From: an uncultured Prevotellaceae bacterium
GTDB taxonomy: Bacteria; Bacteroidota; Bacteroidia; Bacteroidales; Bacteroidaceae
DNA: 64,000 nucleotides
Assembly: GCA_947176535.1 (NCBI GenBank)
Contig: CAMWQU010000004.1
Coordinates: 52,495-116,494 of the forward strand
Direction of reading: 5' to 3'
The notes under the pieces: model-generated
What the model saw: only the letters and a program-made list of their open reading frames with translations
Database searches by the model: none
Told to the model about the DNA's origin: nothing
Position numbers and translations under genes: made by a program
In this document: positions 19,916-29,721 of the stretch, piece after piece
Layout: the number at the start of each line of letters is the position of its first letter
Numbering within the stretch: the first letter of the stretch is position 1

Positions 19916-20689
19916 CTACCATCCAAAATCTTCGACTATACCACTTCCCCCACAGAGACCACAAGTTCCACTTCCATTGCATGATGAACAGTCTACGTAT
20001 TGTCCAGGACTATAGTCTATAGAATTATATACGACGCCTCCTCCTCCGCATCCGCCACATCTGGAGGTTCCGTAACATAAGGGACATTGTTTATATTTCT
20101 TTGCTGGTTCTTCTTCAACTATTTCATAATCATCTGTGCTTATGCCAGACTTCATAGTTGCTGTATTTGATTCTTCTTGCTGTGAGTCTATTGATGATAT
20201 AACAAAATACACCGATTCTCCTATAGTCTTGGCATTGTATCTTTTTTTTATTTGCCCCAATCTACCTGTTCCTTTTTTTGCATGATCTCCATGAAGAACA
20301 TAGTCACCAGTCTGTATGTAATAATTTATCCAACATGAAGCTCTTAAGTGTTCATCTGAGGAATCATAGCCAGAGAGTGATTTTGTATCAGTATGAGGAC
20401 TAGTAATAGCATAATCTTCTCCCTTTTTGAATAAATCATATTGGCCCGCCTCTTCATAAATCCAGGCTTCAATATATCCTTCTTTTTCATTCCCTTTTCT
20501 TTCGTGATAGGAATCGACTGTTACCAATTTGCAATAATTCCAACCTTCTGATTCCATTAATTCGCGGACATTTTGAGGCCTTTTATTACAAGATGAAAGT
20601 ATTAAGGAAATGAAGAATATATAGTTTACATACTTTACTATGCCGTAAGCTGGATGCTGTCGAATATAGGAAATGGACAGAGTATTCAT
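19916..20689 (-). CDS. Hypothetical lipoprotein with C-terminal DnaJ-type CxxCxGxG zinc-ribbon motifs
   Basis: SLILSSCNKR lipobox; CPLCYGTSRCGGCGGGGV … CSSCNGSGTCGLCGGSG. Confidence 0.65.
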   Translation of the reverse strand: MNTLSISYIRQHPAYGIVKYVNYIFFISLILSSCNKRPQNVRELMESEGWNYCKLVTVDSYHERKGNEKEGYIEAWIYEEAGQYDLFKKGEDYAITSPHTDTKSLSGYDSSDEHLRASCWINYYIQTGDYVLHGDHAKKGTGRLGQIKKRYNAKTIGESVYFVISSIDSQQEESNTATMKSGISTDDYEIVEEEPAKKYKQCPLCYGTSRCGGCGGGGVVYNSIDYSPGQYVDCSSCNGSGTCGLCGGSGIVEDFGW

Positions 20690-20742
20690 ACCGTATAATT
20701 TTAATTGCTTATAACATATTACGTTATTGACTTATGCTGTTT

Positions 20743-21222
20743 TTATCTTACTGTTACCATATGCGTTAGAGAAGAGGATGTACTACCTTTACTATTTGTA
20801 CATTCAACGTAGTAGTAGATATAGTATCCTCCACTATAACCGGCGTGCGATTTATCAAAAACTATACTTTCCGTCATACCTTTTTTGGCTCCTGTTTTAT
20901 AATAAGTAGCAGAACCGTATTGACGCATTGACTCTACCTTTGAGAGTTCGTTCTTACTTGGAGTCTTAGATGGTTTAGACGCATATGCAGACCAGTGAAC
21001 GGTTGCATTTATATTTTGTTCTTTATCTCCACCTGTTTTAAATCTAACACGGATAGAAAAACTTGCTTTATCTGATGTTGAAAGATATTTGTCAAAGGAA
21101 GGTCTCGTGATTGATTGCGATGAGGTCGAAGTGGAGGTAGAAAGTTTTGGATTATCTTCGTCGGGGTCACATGATGTGAAACATAAGCACAACATGATAG
21201 CAATAAACAGATTCCGTAACAT
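20743..21222 (-). CDS. Hypothetical lipoprotein (159 aa)
   Basis: MLRNLFIAIMLCLCFTSCDPDEDNPK lipobox; Ser/Thr-rich linker. Confidence 0.65.
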   Translation of the reverse strand: MLRNLFIAIMLCLCFTSCDPDEDNPKLSTSTSTSSQSITRPSFDKYLSTSDKASFSIRVRFKTGGDKEQNINATVHWSAYASKPSKTPSKNELSKVESMRQYGSATYYKTGAKKGMTESIVFDKSHAGYSGGYYIYYYVECTNSKGSTSSSLTHMVTVR

Positions 21223-21306
21223 ATGTATAAATTATTTAGAATCAACAAGGTAATATTCGAACCGGAGTTTGATGTGGATAAGTGATAACCCACTTAATAC
21301 TCATTA

Positions 21307-21597
21307 TTACCATTTTCTAAGTCCATGCTTTTCTGGACCATGACCACAAGTGTGTCCATGCCCATCTGTATTTGAGCAGGCACCTTCGTATGTGCCATTA
21401 TTGTGCTTGTAGCCCCAATAACCAGAACAACTACAATTAGAGTTTGCACACCTATTCCTTGTTTTCACGAATTCCTTTGTTTTTTGTGATAATGCAGTTG
21501 CTACAGGTTTCGATGCTGCAAATGATCGCATTGAGAATGCTATACCTGTTATCGTTACAATCGCAATACAGAAAAGAATTGTTTTTTTAGGTTTCAT
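21307..21597 (-). CDS. Small exported Cys/His-rich protein (96 aa)
   Basis: N-terminal signal/TM 'TILFCIAIVTITGIAFSM', mature region RCANSNCSCSGYWGYKHNNGTYEGACSNTDGHGHTCGHGPEKHG. Confidence 0.6.
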   Translation of the reverse strand: MKPKKTILFCIAIVTITGIAFSMRSFAASKPVATALSQKTKEFVKTRNRCANSNCSCSGYWGYKHNNGTYEGACSNTDGHGHTCGHGPEKHGLRKW

Positions 21598-21852
21598 TTG
21601 AGATAGATTTTAATGATTAGAAAAATGATTTTTATTATCCTGAGGACAAAAGTACAAAATAATATTAGAATACCCCCCCCAGCGTGTTAAATTGTGTTAA
21701 TCGTATTAAAATTGTTATTTCTTGAAGCGGATATCTGTAATAATCCCTCTTTGGGATTAAAATACATAAAGGTATCAATGTCGGGCAGGCATTCGGCTAA
21801 TTCGTTCTTTTATCTTTATTAAAGGAATTGCGCCCGCGCGTACACGCCCGCA

Positions 21853-21955
21853 CACGTAGGCAGGACGGGCCTCCGTCCATAGCGGGACCGAGGCTTGACA
21901 ATAGTAAGGATTGGCGTCCGTCCATAGCGGGACGGTGCCCCGACGATAGTAGGGC
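21853..21955. repeat. Tandem array of five stem-loop units at 22-23-bp period (family A, locus 2)
   Basis: Units at 21853 cacgtaggcaggac, 21875 gtccatagcgggac, 21897 gacaatagtaagga, 21920 gtccatagcgggac, 21942 gacgatagtaggg. Confidence 0.75.
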
Positions 21956-22013
21956 CCGGAGGGAGACATCGGGGAAAGGGGATTTTGTGTAAGAAAGTAA
22001 GGAGGAACGAAAG

Positions 22014-24140
22014 TCAGTTTCTGATGAACATCCGTCGGAAAGGATTGGTCTGCCGTGTTACGGCGCGTCCGTTAGGCTGAAAGATGGAAACAGCTTCTTC
22101 GGGATTGCCCCATTGGTCGGGGAAGAGCAGCATGACGCTGGTATGACTGAAATAGCGGTGGATGAGCAGGGGGAGGTTTTCAAGACGCCCCTGGTAGGAA
22201 ATGGATCCCGGACGGGCACTGACCACCACGAGTAGGTGATCCTTGCCAAGTTGGTGTGACATGGAGACGAGCTGCGTCCAACGCTCCATCTCATGGTATT
22301 CTGTCCGGACGTTGTGGTGCCGCTGCCGCATGTATCTGCTGATGTGGGGCAGAGTGGCGGAATGGGCGCGGAACTCCATGTGGCAACCCGTCTGTTCGCC
22401 GATGCGGCAGACGTGCTCCAGCCATTTATAGAAGCCCACTTCGTATTCGGCTTTCTGCGGAACGGCCACGATGACACGCCGCAGGGTACCGGGTGGAACG
22501 ATGCAGCGTAGGGCCATAACCTCTCGGTTGCTGCCCTCCAGAATGTTGTCGATGACCGGGCCAAGGGACGTTTTGGGCATGTCCGTCGTGCGGTCGTTGA
22601 GGCTGACGATGACCTCACCGCATTCCTGTTCCACCATCGTGTGCAGAATGCCGCTTGCGACGTTTGTGCTTATGCGGTTCATCGTCTTCATCTTCACGTC
22701 GGCGGCTGCGGCCGTCTTTTCGGCCCGCTCCAGTAGGCGTAGTGCCTCCTCATGCTCCTTTCTGCCCGCCTCATCGGGCTGTCCGTTGTCGGAGTTCCTT
22801 ATGTCCTTGAAAGACACTGTTAGGCCCATCAAGCTGTCCGGGATATATGGATTGCGGATGAGAATGGCCAGTTGGGTGATGATGTCGGCATTGATGCCCG
22901 GTGCGTAGGTCACTAAGCACTTGCCGTGATACGAACCCCGGTTCTTTTCCGGCTGCGTGTCTTTCAGTACGAGGTGTCGCGCTCCGCGGTTGGTGGCGAG
23001 CGAGGAGATGATGCACGAGAAGAAAATGAGCATGACCGTTCCGTTCAGTACGGCATTGTCCATGAGGCGGACGGCCGGGTCGGTACCAATCATGACGATG
23101 GCCAGTGCGCCGGCCGCGTGTCCGTTGGTGAGGCCGAACATCAGCAGGGCGTGGTCGTGGTTTTCGCCGCTTGTCAGGTTCATCACTTCGGCGGCAATCC
23201 ATTTGGTGAGCGTGGCCGTCACGACCATTACGGCGACAATCCAGATGGTGTGGGTGTCTTTCATGAGGATGCCCACGTCGATAATCATGCCTACGCCGAT
23301 GAGGAAATAGGGGATGAACAGTGCGTTGCCCACAAACTCGATGCGGTTCATCAGAGGGGATGTGCGGGGTATCAGTGGATTCACCACTAGACCGGCGAGG
23401 AAGGCACCCAACAGCCCTTCCAGTCCGACGAACTCGGCCAGTGCGGCACTCAGGAAGACGAGAGAGAGGATGAAGATGTACTGCATCACGCTGTCGTCAT
23501 AGCGGCGCAGGAACCAACGGCCCAGACGGGGGAAGACGAGGATGACGAAGGCACTGTAGAGGACGCACTTGACGACGAACCACAGCCAGAAGTGCCAGTT
23601 GGACTGAGGATTGAGCCGGCCGACGATGACGGCTACCATGAGCAGGGCGAGGAACGTGGCGATGGCGGTGGCGACGACCGAGACGACGACGCTGCGGTGG
23701 CGGCCCAGTCCGTAGCGTCCGACGATGGGATAGCTGACGAGCGTATGGGACGAGAAAATGCAGGCCAGTAGCAACGATGTGTCGGTGCTGAAGTGCAGGA
23801 CGTAGCGTGCGGAGGCGAATCCGAGCACAAAGGGAATAAGGAACGTGAGCAGACCGAAGCGCAGACCGCGCCGGCCGTAGTGCTCCACGCTGCCCATGTC
23901 CAGTTCCAGAGCGGCAAGGAACATGATGTAGTAGATACCTACCTGCCCGAAGATTTCAAAGGAACGGTCGCGCTCTATCAGGTTGAGGCCGAAAGGGCCA
24001 ATCAGGATGCCCGCCAGCATCAGACCGATGATGTGCGGTACGTGCAACCGGCTCAGTAACAGCGGGGCCAACAGGATGATGGCCAAAACGAGGAAGAAAC
24101 TCCACGTAGGGTCTGTTATCAGTACGCTTAGAAGATTCAC
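22014..24140 (-). CDS. Cation:proton antiporter (CPA2/Kef-type) with C-terminal cytosolic domain
   Basis: About 12 TM N-terminal region 'LHVPHIIGLMLAGILIGPFGLNL'; 'LEGLLGAFLAGLVVNPLIP'; USP-like C-terminal half. Confidence 0.9.
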   Translation of the reverse strand: MNLLSVLITDPTWSFFLVLAIILLAPLLLSRLHVPHIIGLMLAGILIGPFGLNLIERDRSFEIFGQVGIYYIMFLAALELDMGSVEHYGRRGLRFGLLTFLIPFVLGFASARYVLHFSTDTSLLLACIFSSHTLVSYPIVGRYGLGRHRSVVVSVVATAIATFLALLMVAVIVGRLNPQSNWHFWLWFVVKCVLYSAFVILVFPRLGRWFLRRYDDSVMQYIFILSLVFLSAALAEFVGLEGLLGAFLAGLVVNPLIPRTSPLMNRIEFVGNALFIPYFLIGVGMIIDVGILMKDTHTIWIVAVMVVTATLTKWIAAEVMNLTSGENHDHALLMFGLTNGHAAGALAIVMIGTDPAVRLMDNAVLNGTVMLIFFSCIISSLATNRGARHLVLKDTQPEKNRGSYHGKCLVTYAPGINADIITQLAILIRNPYIPDSLMGLTVSFKDIRNSDNGQPDEAGRKEHEEALRLLERAEKTAAAADVKMKTMNRISTNVASGILHTMVEQECGEVIVSLNDRTTDMPKTSLGPVIDNILEGSNREVMALRCIVPPGTLRRVIVAVPQKAEYEVGFYKWLEHVCRIGEQTGCHMEFRAHSATLPHISRYMRQRHHNVRTEYHEMERWTQLVSMSHQLGKDHLLVVVSARPGSISYQGRLENLPLLIHRYFSHTSVMLLFPDQWGNPEEAVSIFQPNGRAVTRQTNPFRRMFIRN

Positions 24141-24182
24141 GCTGCAAAGTTACGATTATTCCGGCAGAATGTCAAGTGGTAG

Positions 24183-25460
24183 TTATTCTTTTGAGAGGTT
24201 CTGCTCGGTGATAATGAAAAGTTTGTCGTTGCGGCGGACTTTCTGCGGAATGGGGATGCTGATGTGCCATCCTTTTTTGGCCACATCCACCGGACGGAGT
24301 TCAAACCGGATTTCCTCTGCCGTGGCGTACAGGGCACCCGTGGTGGGGCCGGTGATGAGGATGCGGTCGCCGCGGTGCAGCTCGCAGGCCTCTATCTTAA
24401 ATTCGGCAACGCCCAGTTTCGAGTAGTAGCGCACACCCTTTGCGCAGTAGGTCTTTTTCTCCGTTGCGGAAGAACCCGGTTTGCGGGTCCACTCGCCCAG
24501 TAGCTGGCCTTGGTAGTAGCCGTCCCAGAATCCGCGATTGAATACCCGCGACAGCCTTTCGTTCCACTCCTTCTTCTTCTCCTCGCAGAACGTGCCCTCT
24601 TCGACGGCCCGGATGGCCTCCTTGTAGCAGCGGACAACGGTATCTACGTAGTCGGCTCCGCGGGCCCGGCCCTCAATCTTGAAGACACGCACGCCGGAGG
24701 CAATCATTCGGTCGATGAAGTCGATGGTCTTCAAGTCCTTCGGGCTCATGATGTACTTGTTGTCCACTGTGAGTTCGGTACCGGTCTCCGTGTCGCGGAC
24801 GGTGTAGGAGCGGCGGCAGAGCTGCATACACTCACCCCGGTTGGCCGAACGGCCCATGTTGTCGAGACTCAGGTAACACTTTCCGCTGACGGCCATGCAG
24901 AGGGCACCGTGGCAGAACATTTCGATGCGCACTAACCGGCCGCCGGGGCCCGTGATGTGTTGTTCCCGGATTTGCCGGTATATTTCCGCAACCTGCTCCA
25001 TCCGCAATTCGCGGGCCAGAACGACCACATCGGCAAACTGAGCATAAAAGCGCAGCGCCTCGATGTTGGAGATGTTAAGCTGAGTGGAAAGGTGTACTTC
25101 CATACCGCGCTCTCGGCAGTAGGTCATGACGGCCACGTCAGAGGCAATGACGGCGTCGATGCCCGCCTCGCAGGCCGCATCTATAATTCGGTGCATCAGG
25201 TGGATATCGTTGTCGTAGATGATGGTATTGACCGTGAGGTAGCTCTTTACGCCGAATGTGTTACACTCGCGGGCGATGCGGTGCAGGTCGTCAATGGTGA
25301 ACGTGGAGGCCGAGTGAGCTCGCATGTTCAGTTGTTCGATACCGAAATAGATGCTGTCGGCCCCGGCACGCAGAGCGGCGGCCAGAGATTCGAGGGAGCC
25401 TACGGGTGCCATGATCTCGTAGGCGGTATGTGGGGTAGGGGAAGTGGCGTTGGCAGTCAT
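24183..25460 (-). CDS. Peptidase U32 family protein
   Basis: MAPVGSLESLAAALRAGADSIYFG, EMFCHGALCMAVSGKCYLS, KIEGRARGADYVD; start placed at MTANATS. Confidence 0.92.
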   Translation of the reverse strand: MTANATSPTPHTAYEIMAPVGSLESLAAALRAGADSIYFGIEQLNMRAHSASTFTIDDLHRIARECNTFGVKSYLTVNTIIYDNDIHLMHRIIDAACEAGIDAVIASDVAVMTYCRERGMEVHLSTQLNISNIEALRFYAQFADVVVLARELRMEQVAEIYRQIREQHITGPGGRLVRIEMFCHGALCMAVSGKCYLSLDNMGRSANRGECMQLCRRSYTVRDTETGTELTVDNKYIMSPKDLKTIDFIDRMIASGVRVFKIEGRARGADYVDTVVRCYKEAIRAVEEGTFCEEKKKEWNERLSRVFNRGFWDGYYQGQLLGEWTRKPGSSATEKKTYCAKGVRYYSKLGVAEFKIEACELHRGDRILITGPTTGALYATAEEIRFELRPVDVAKKGWHISIPIPQKVRRNDKLFIITEQNLSKE

Positions 25461-25462
25461 TT

Positions 25463-26477
25463 TTAGTAGATTAACGGTCTTACGGATTCCATGATGTCGA
25501 AGAGTTCCCGGGTGGTTTCGGCCCGGAGCATGCGGATGCGTGTTTCGCGGAAATTGGGAATGCCTTTGAAAAGCGGGGAGGCGGCAAGGTGGCGGCGGCT
25601 GTGCAGGATGCCCCGGTATTCGTCTATTCGTTCGACGCTCGTAAGCACCTGCTGTTTCAGCACGGAGAGCTTCCATTCGGGAGACAGCACATTGTCGTCC
25701 GCCTGTTCCGCACCCTTTTCTCCCTGCCGGTCAAGGAAATTCCTGATTTCGCGGAATATCCACGGACGGCCGAACGTGGCACGTCCCACCATGATGGCAT
25801 CCACGCCGTAACGTTCGAAGCACTCTCGGGCCCGTTCGGGCGTAGTGATGTCGCCGTTTCCGATGATGGGAATGCGGATGCGCGGGTTTTGCTTGACTTC
25901 GCCGATGAGCGACCAGTCAGCCTCTCCGGTGTACATCTGGGCACGGGTTCTGCCGTGGATGGTCAGTCCCTGTATGCCGCAGTCCTGCAACTGTTCGGCT
26001 ATCGTAGTGATGTCCGTGCGGTGCTCATGATCCCAGCCGAGACGTGTCTTCACCGTCACGGGAGTACCGGGTACGGCATCCACCACGGCGCGGGTAATTT
26101 CGAGCATGAGAGGGATATTCTGCAACATACCGGCCCCGGCTCCTTTTCCCGCCACTCGTTTTACGGGGCATCCGAAGTTGATGTCCAAAATATCGGGATG
26201 GGCCTGTTCCACGACAATTTGTGCCGCATCGCGCATCGCCTCCACAAAGCGGCCGTAAATCTGAATGGCCACCGGACGTTCCTCGTCGCACACCTGTAAT
26301 TTCTCCAGACTGCGATTGACGCCGCGGACGAGTGCATCGCTCGATACAAACTCAGAGTACACGAGATCGGCCCCCATCTGTTTGCAGAGCAGACGGAACC
26401 CTATGTCCGTGACGTCCTCCATGGGCGCAAGGAAGACCGGATAGGGATTGCTGAAAACGATATTGCCGATATTCATG
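25463..26477 (-). CDS. dusB: tRNA-dihydrouridine synthase
   Basis: FLAPMEDVTDIGFRLLCKQMGADLVYSEFV, DINFGCPVKRVAGKGAGAGML, GNGDITTPE; start placed at MNIGNIVFSN. Confidence 0.94.
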
Positions 26478-26892
26478 CTTTCGCGGAGAAGGCCAATGCG
26501 TACATCCTCATTTGCTTCAACATGGCCAGCAGTCCGTTGGAGCGGGTGGGGGAGAGATGTTCGCGCAGACCGATTTTGTCGATGAAGTACAGGTCGGCGG
26601 AGAGGATGTCTTTGGGTGTCTGATTGTCTAGAATGCGGAGCAACAGAGTGACGATACCCTTCACGATGAGGGCGTCGCTCTCGGCCCGGAAGCGGATGCG
26701 CCCGTCCACGAGGTCGGCCTGCAGCCATACCCGGCTTTGGCATCCGTCGATGAGGTTACTCTCCGTTTTGTATTTTTCGGGCAGAGGCTCCTCGTCGTTC
26801 CCCATGTCGATGAGCAGTTGGTAACGATCCATCCAGTCGTCGAGTTCGCTGAACTCTTCGATCACTTCGTCTTGTATTTCGTTGATTGTCAT
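26473..26892 (-). CDS. sufE: SufE family protein
   Basis: NLIDGCQSRVWLQADLVDGRIRFRAESDALIVKGIVTLLL; start at MTINEIQDEV. Confidence 0.92.
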   Translation of the reverse strand: MTINEIQDEVIEEFSELDDWMDRYQLLIDMGNDEEPLPEKYKTESNLIDGCQSRVWLQADLVDGRIRFRAESDALIVKGIVTLLLRILDNQTPKDILSADLYFIDKIGLREHLSPTRSNGLLAMLKQMRMYALAFSAKA

Positions 26893-26914
26893 AACAGTTT
26901 TATATAGTGCATCC

Positions 26915-27923
26915 TTAGATGCCGTTGTAGTTGTAGATAAGTTGCAGCACACTCTGTCCCACGGCCTCCAACACGTCCGGGTCGATGTTGTCCGGTGTGT
27001 CGTCGATGGTGTGCCATGTGGGGCCGAACGAACTGGGCCCGCTCTTGTGGTAAGGGATGATGTCGATGCAGGGAATCTGTGCAATCTGATTGACGTTCAG
27101 GTGGTCGTCCACGATGCTCCCGCCGTCGCTCTGCGGAAAGAAGTGGCCGTACCCGATTTGCTGTGCCGTGTGCCATAGTTTCTCCACGACCGGCCCGGCG
27201 TAGTAGGCGGATATCCTTTCTTTCGCAAACGTGCTACCACGTCCGCCCACCATGTCGAACAATATGCCGAAACGCGCCGTGTAACCCTCCTGTGCGGCTT
27301 GGGTGGCCCATGCCTTTGAACCCAGGCACCAACCGCTTTCCTCGTTCTCTCGGAACGTTTCGTCCCATTGGGGCTGCCCGTAGTCCTCTACATCGAAGCA
27401 TACAAAATCTATGCCAATCGTGAAAGTCGTGTCGGGAGACATGAGACGTGCCAGTTCGAGCATCAGTGCCACGCCGCTGGCTCCGTCGTTGGCGGCCGGA
27501 ACGGGCGTGTGATGATTTTTCTCGTCCTCGTCGTTATCGGCCCAAGGGCGCGAATCCCAGTGTGTGCAGAGCAGAATGCGTTTCGGGCTTTCGGGATTCA
27601 GGTGCGCCATGATGTTGCGGCAGGGCAATACCGTCCCGTCGTAGGCCGTCACGTTCAGTCGTTGTTCTTCGGTGGGAAGTCCGAGCGCGGAGAACCATGC
27701 GACGATGGAGTCGCCGCAGATGCGCCACGCCTCGGTGCCCGGAACCCTCGGGCCGAAAGCACACTGTTTCCGGATATACTGCATGGCGTTGGCCGATTCG
27801 AAAGTCGGACAAGGTTGCATGGGGATGCTGTCCGGTGCGTCGGTCTTCTTCGTCCGTCCGCCGCAGGAGACTAAGCACATGAGGCATGTAAGCAGGGTGA
27901 AAGTCTTTTGTCGGTATGTCATA
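26915..27923 (-). CDS. M28 family peptidase / glutaminyl-peptide cyclotransferase-like lipoprotein
   Basis: LLCTHWDSRPWADND, PAANDGASGVALMLELAR, DFVCFDVEDYG; lipobox LVSC. Confidence 0.9.
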
Positions 27924-27936
27924 AGGAATGAGACTA

Positions 27937-29715
27937 TTAGGATTGTGTTTGTGATTCGCCTGGCTGTCCGGACTGTACAAGCCGCATCAGGCGGAGCAGA
28001 TTCCCGCCCCATAGCAACTTCAGTTGTTCCTCGTTGTAGCCGGCCTCGCGCAGCAGTCGGGTAAGGTTCGTCACTTCGCCGGCATGAGCGATACCGGGCA
28101 CTCCGCCGTCGCCGTCGAAGTCGGTGCCGATACCCACATGTTCAATACCCATGACCGATACGGCATGATTGATGTGTCTGACGGCATCCTCCACGGTGGC
28201 CTGTCCGTCGGTGCGCAGGAATCCGTTGTAGAACGTCACCTGCATGACACCTCCCGTCCGGGCCAGTGCCGCCATCTGTTCGTCGGTGAGGTTCCGGGGA
28301 TGGTCGCATAAGGCCCGGCAACTGGAGTGGCTGCAGAAGATGGGCGTTCGGCTCACCTGCAAAGCATCCCAGAAGGTGCTCTCCGCAGCGTGGCTCAGGT
28401 CTACCATCATCCCCACGCGGTTCATTTCCCGCACGACCTCGCGGCCGAACGCACTCAATCCGCCGTGTTCCCCGTTTCCTCGGGCAGAGTCGCAAATGTC
28501 GTTGTCGCCGTTGTGACATAATGTCATGTACACGACGCCCCGGCTCCGGAAATGCTCCACCCGCGAAAGGTCGCGCCCGATGGCGTAGCCGTTCTCAATG
28601 CCTTTCATGATGGCTTTCTTCCCCTCCTCTTTCAGTCGGAACAGTTCGTCGGGTGTCCGTGCGATGGCTGCGGCCTGCGCGTTCTCCTCCACCATCTTTT
28701 CAATGCCCGTCAGGATGCCGTCGGCTTTCCGTGTGGCCGCCTTCAGCGACTCCTCGTCACGCTCTCCTTGCGGCAGATAAGCCACCATGATGCTTGCATC
28801 GAGGTGCCCCTCCGTCATTTTGTGCAAATCGACGAGTGCTTTCGGGTCGCGTCGGCCGAAGCGTATGCCCTGCCCGAAGAGCATGGGCGTGTCGCAATGA
28901 CTGTCTATCGTCAGGATGCGCCGGTGGATGTCCAAGGTTTCCCGGAACGAGCGTGCGCTGTCCACCAACCAGTGGAAGAGCGGCATCATGGAACGGTCAC
29001 CGCGCAGGATGAAGCATTCGGGATGCCACTGCACGCCGAGTATATTCTTGTTCTCGCAGCTCTCCACGGCTTCAATGACCCCGTCGGGTGCCGTGGCCGA
29101 AACCGTCAGATGCGGGCCGGGCAGATTCACGGCCTGATGATGGAACGAATTTACGGCCAGCCTCTCGGTCTGCATGATGCGGTGGATGAGGCTGCCGGGC
29201 CGTAGCGCAACATGATGCGAGGCATATTCGCGTGGCAAGTCCTGACTGTGTTTCAGCAGTGCCGCGCCGGGCATGGCCTCGGCAATGTCCTGCAGCACGC
29301 TTCCGTCCAGTGCAGCGGCCAGCAACTGTATGCCCCGGCAGATGCCCAGCATAGGGATTTGCCGGTCGTAAGCCATCCGGGCCAGCAACAGTTCGGGCAA
29401 GTCGCGTCGCGGATTGATGCTGTGCAGAGCGGGTGACGGCTCCTCGCCCACGTAGAGCGGATTGAGGTCTCCGCCGCCGGAGAACAGGATTCCGTCGAGG
29501 TGCTCAAGGGTGGCGATAAGTGCCTCCCCGTCCTCGAAAGGAGGAATGACGAACGGTATTCCGCCGGCCTCTAGCACCGACCGGAAATACCCCTCCGCCA
29601 GTTCGCATCCCCTGTCTCCGAAGTTTGCGGTAATGCCGATGACGGGCCGGTTGCCGTAGTCGGGTGCTTCGTCGTGAAGCGCGTCGTATGTTGCTTTCCA
29701 GTCGAAGGCGTTCAT
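27937..29715 (-). CDS. Fusion protein: class I glutamine amidotransferase-like (peptidase C26) + membrane dipeptidase (peptidase M19)
   Basis: N-term GITANFGDRG…MLGICRGIQLLAAAL…LGVQWHPE; C-term LTIDSHCDTPMLF…FCSHSSCRALCDHPRNLTDEQ…HVGIGTDFDGDGG in one ORF. Confidence 0.9.
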   Translation of the reverse strand: MNAFDWKATYDALHDEAPDYGNRPVIGITANFGDRGCELAEGYFRSVLEAGGIPFVIPPFEDGEALIATLEHLDGILFSGGGDLNPLYVGEEPSPALHSINPRRDLPELLLARMAYDRQIPMLGICRGIQLLAAALDGSVLQDIAEAMPGAALLKHSQDLPREYASHHVALRPGSLIHRIMQTERLAVNSFHHQAVNLPGPHLTVSATAPDGVIEAVESCENKNILGVQWHPECFILRGDRSMMPLFHWLVDSARSFRETLDIHRRILTIDSHCDTPMLFGQGIRFGRRDPKALVDLHKMTEGHLDASIMVAYLPQGERDEESLKAATRKADGILTGIEKMVEENAQAAAIARTPDELFRLKEEGKKAIMKGIENGYAIGRDLSRVEHFRSRGVVYMTLCHNGDNDICDSARGNGEHGGLSAFGREVVREMNRVGMMVDLSHAAESTFWDALQVSRTPIFCSHSSCRALCDHPRNLTDEQMAALARTGGVMQVTFYNGFLRTDGQATVEDAVRHINHAVSVMGIEHVGIGTDFDGDGGVPGIAHAGEVTNLTRLLREAGYNEEQLKLLWGGNLLRLMRLVQSGQPGESQTQS

Positions 29716-29721
29716 GGGTTT

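Noticed and set aside
21775-21969. 64-aa ORF 'MSPSGPYYRRGTVPLWTDANPYYCQASVPLWTEARP…' (and similar ORFs at 58001-58369)
   Set aside because: Apparent peptide repeat is translation of the 22-bp intergenic palindromic array, not a coding repeat
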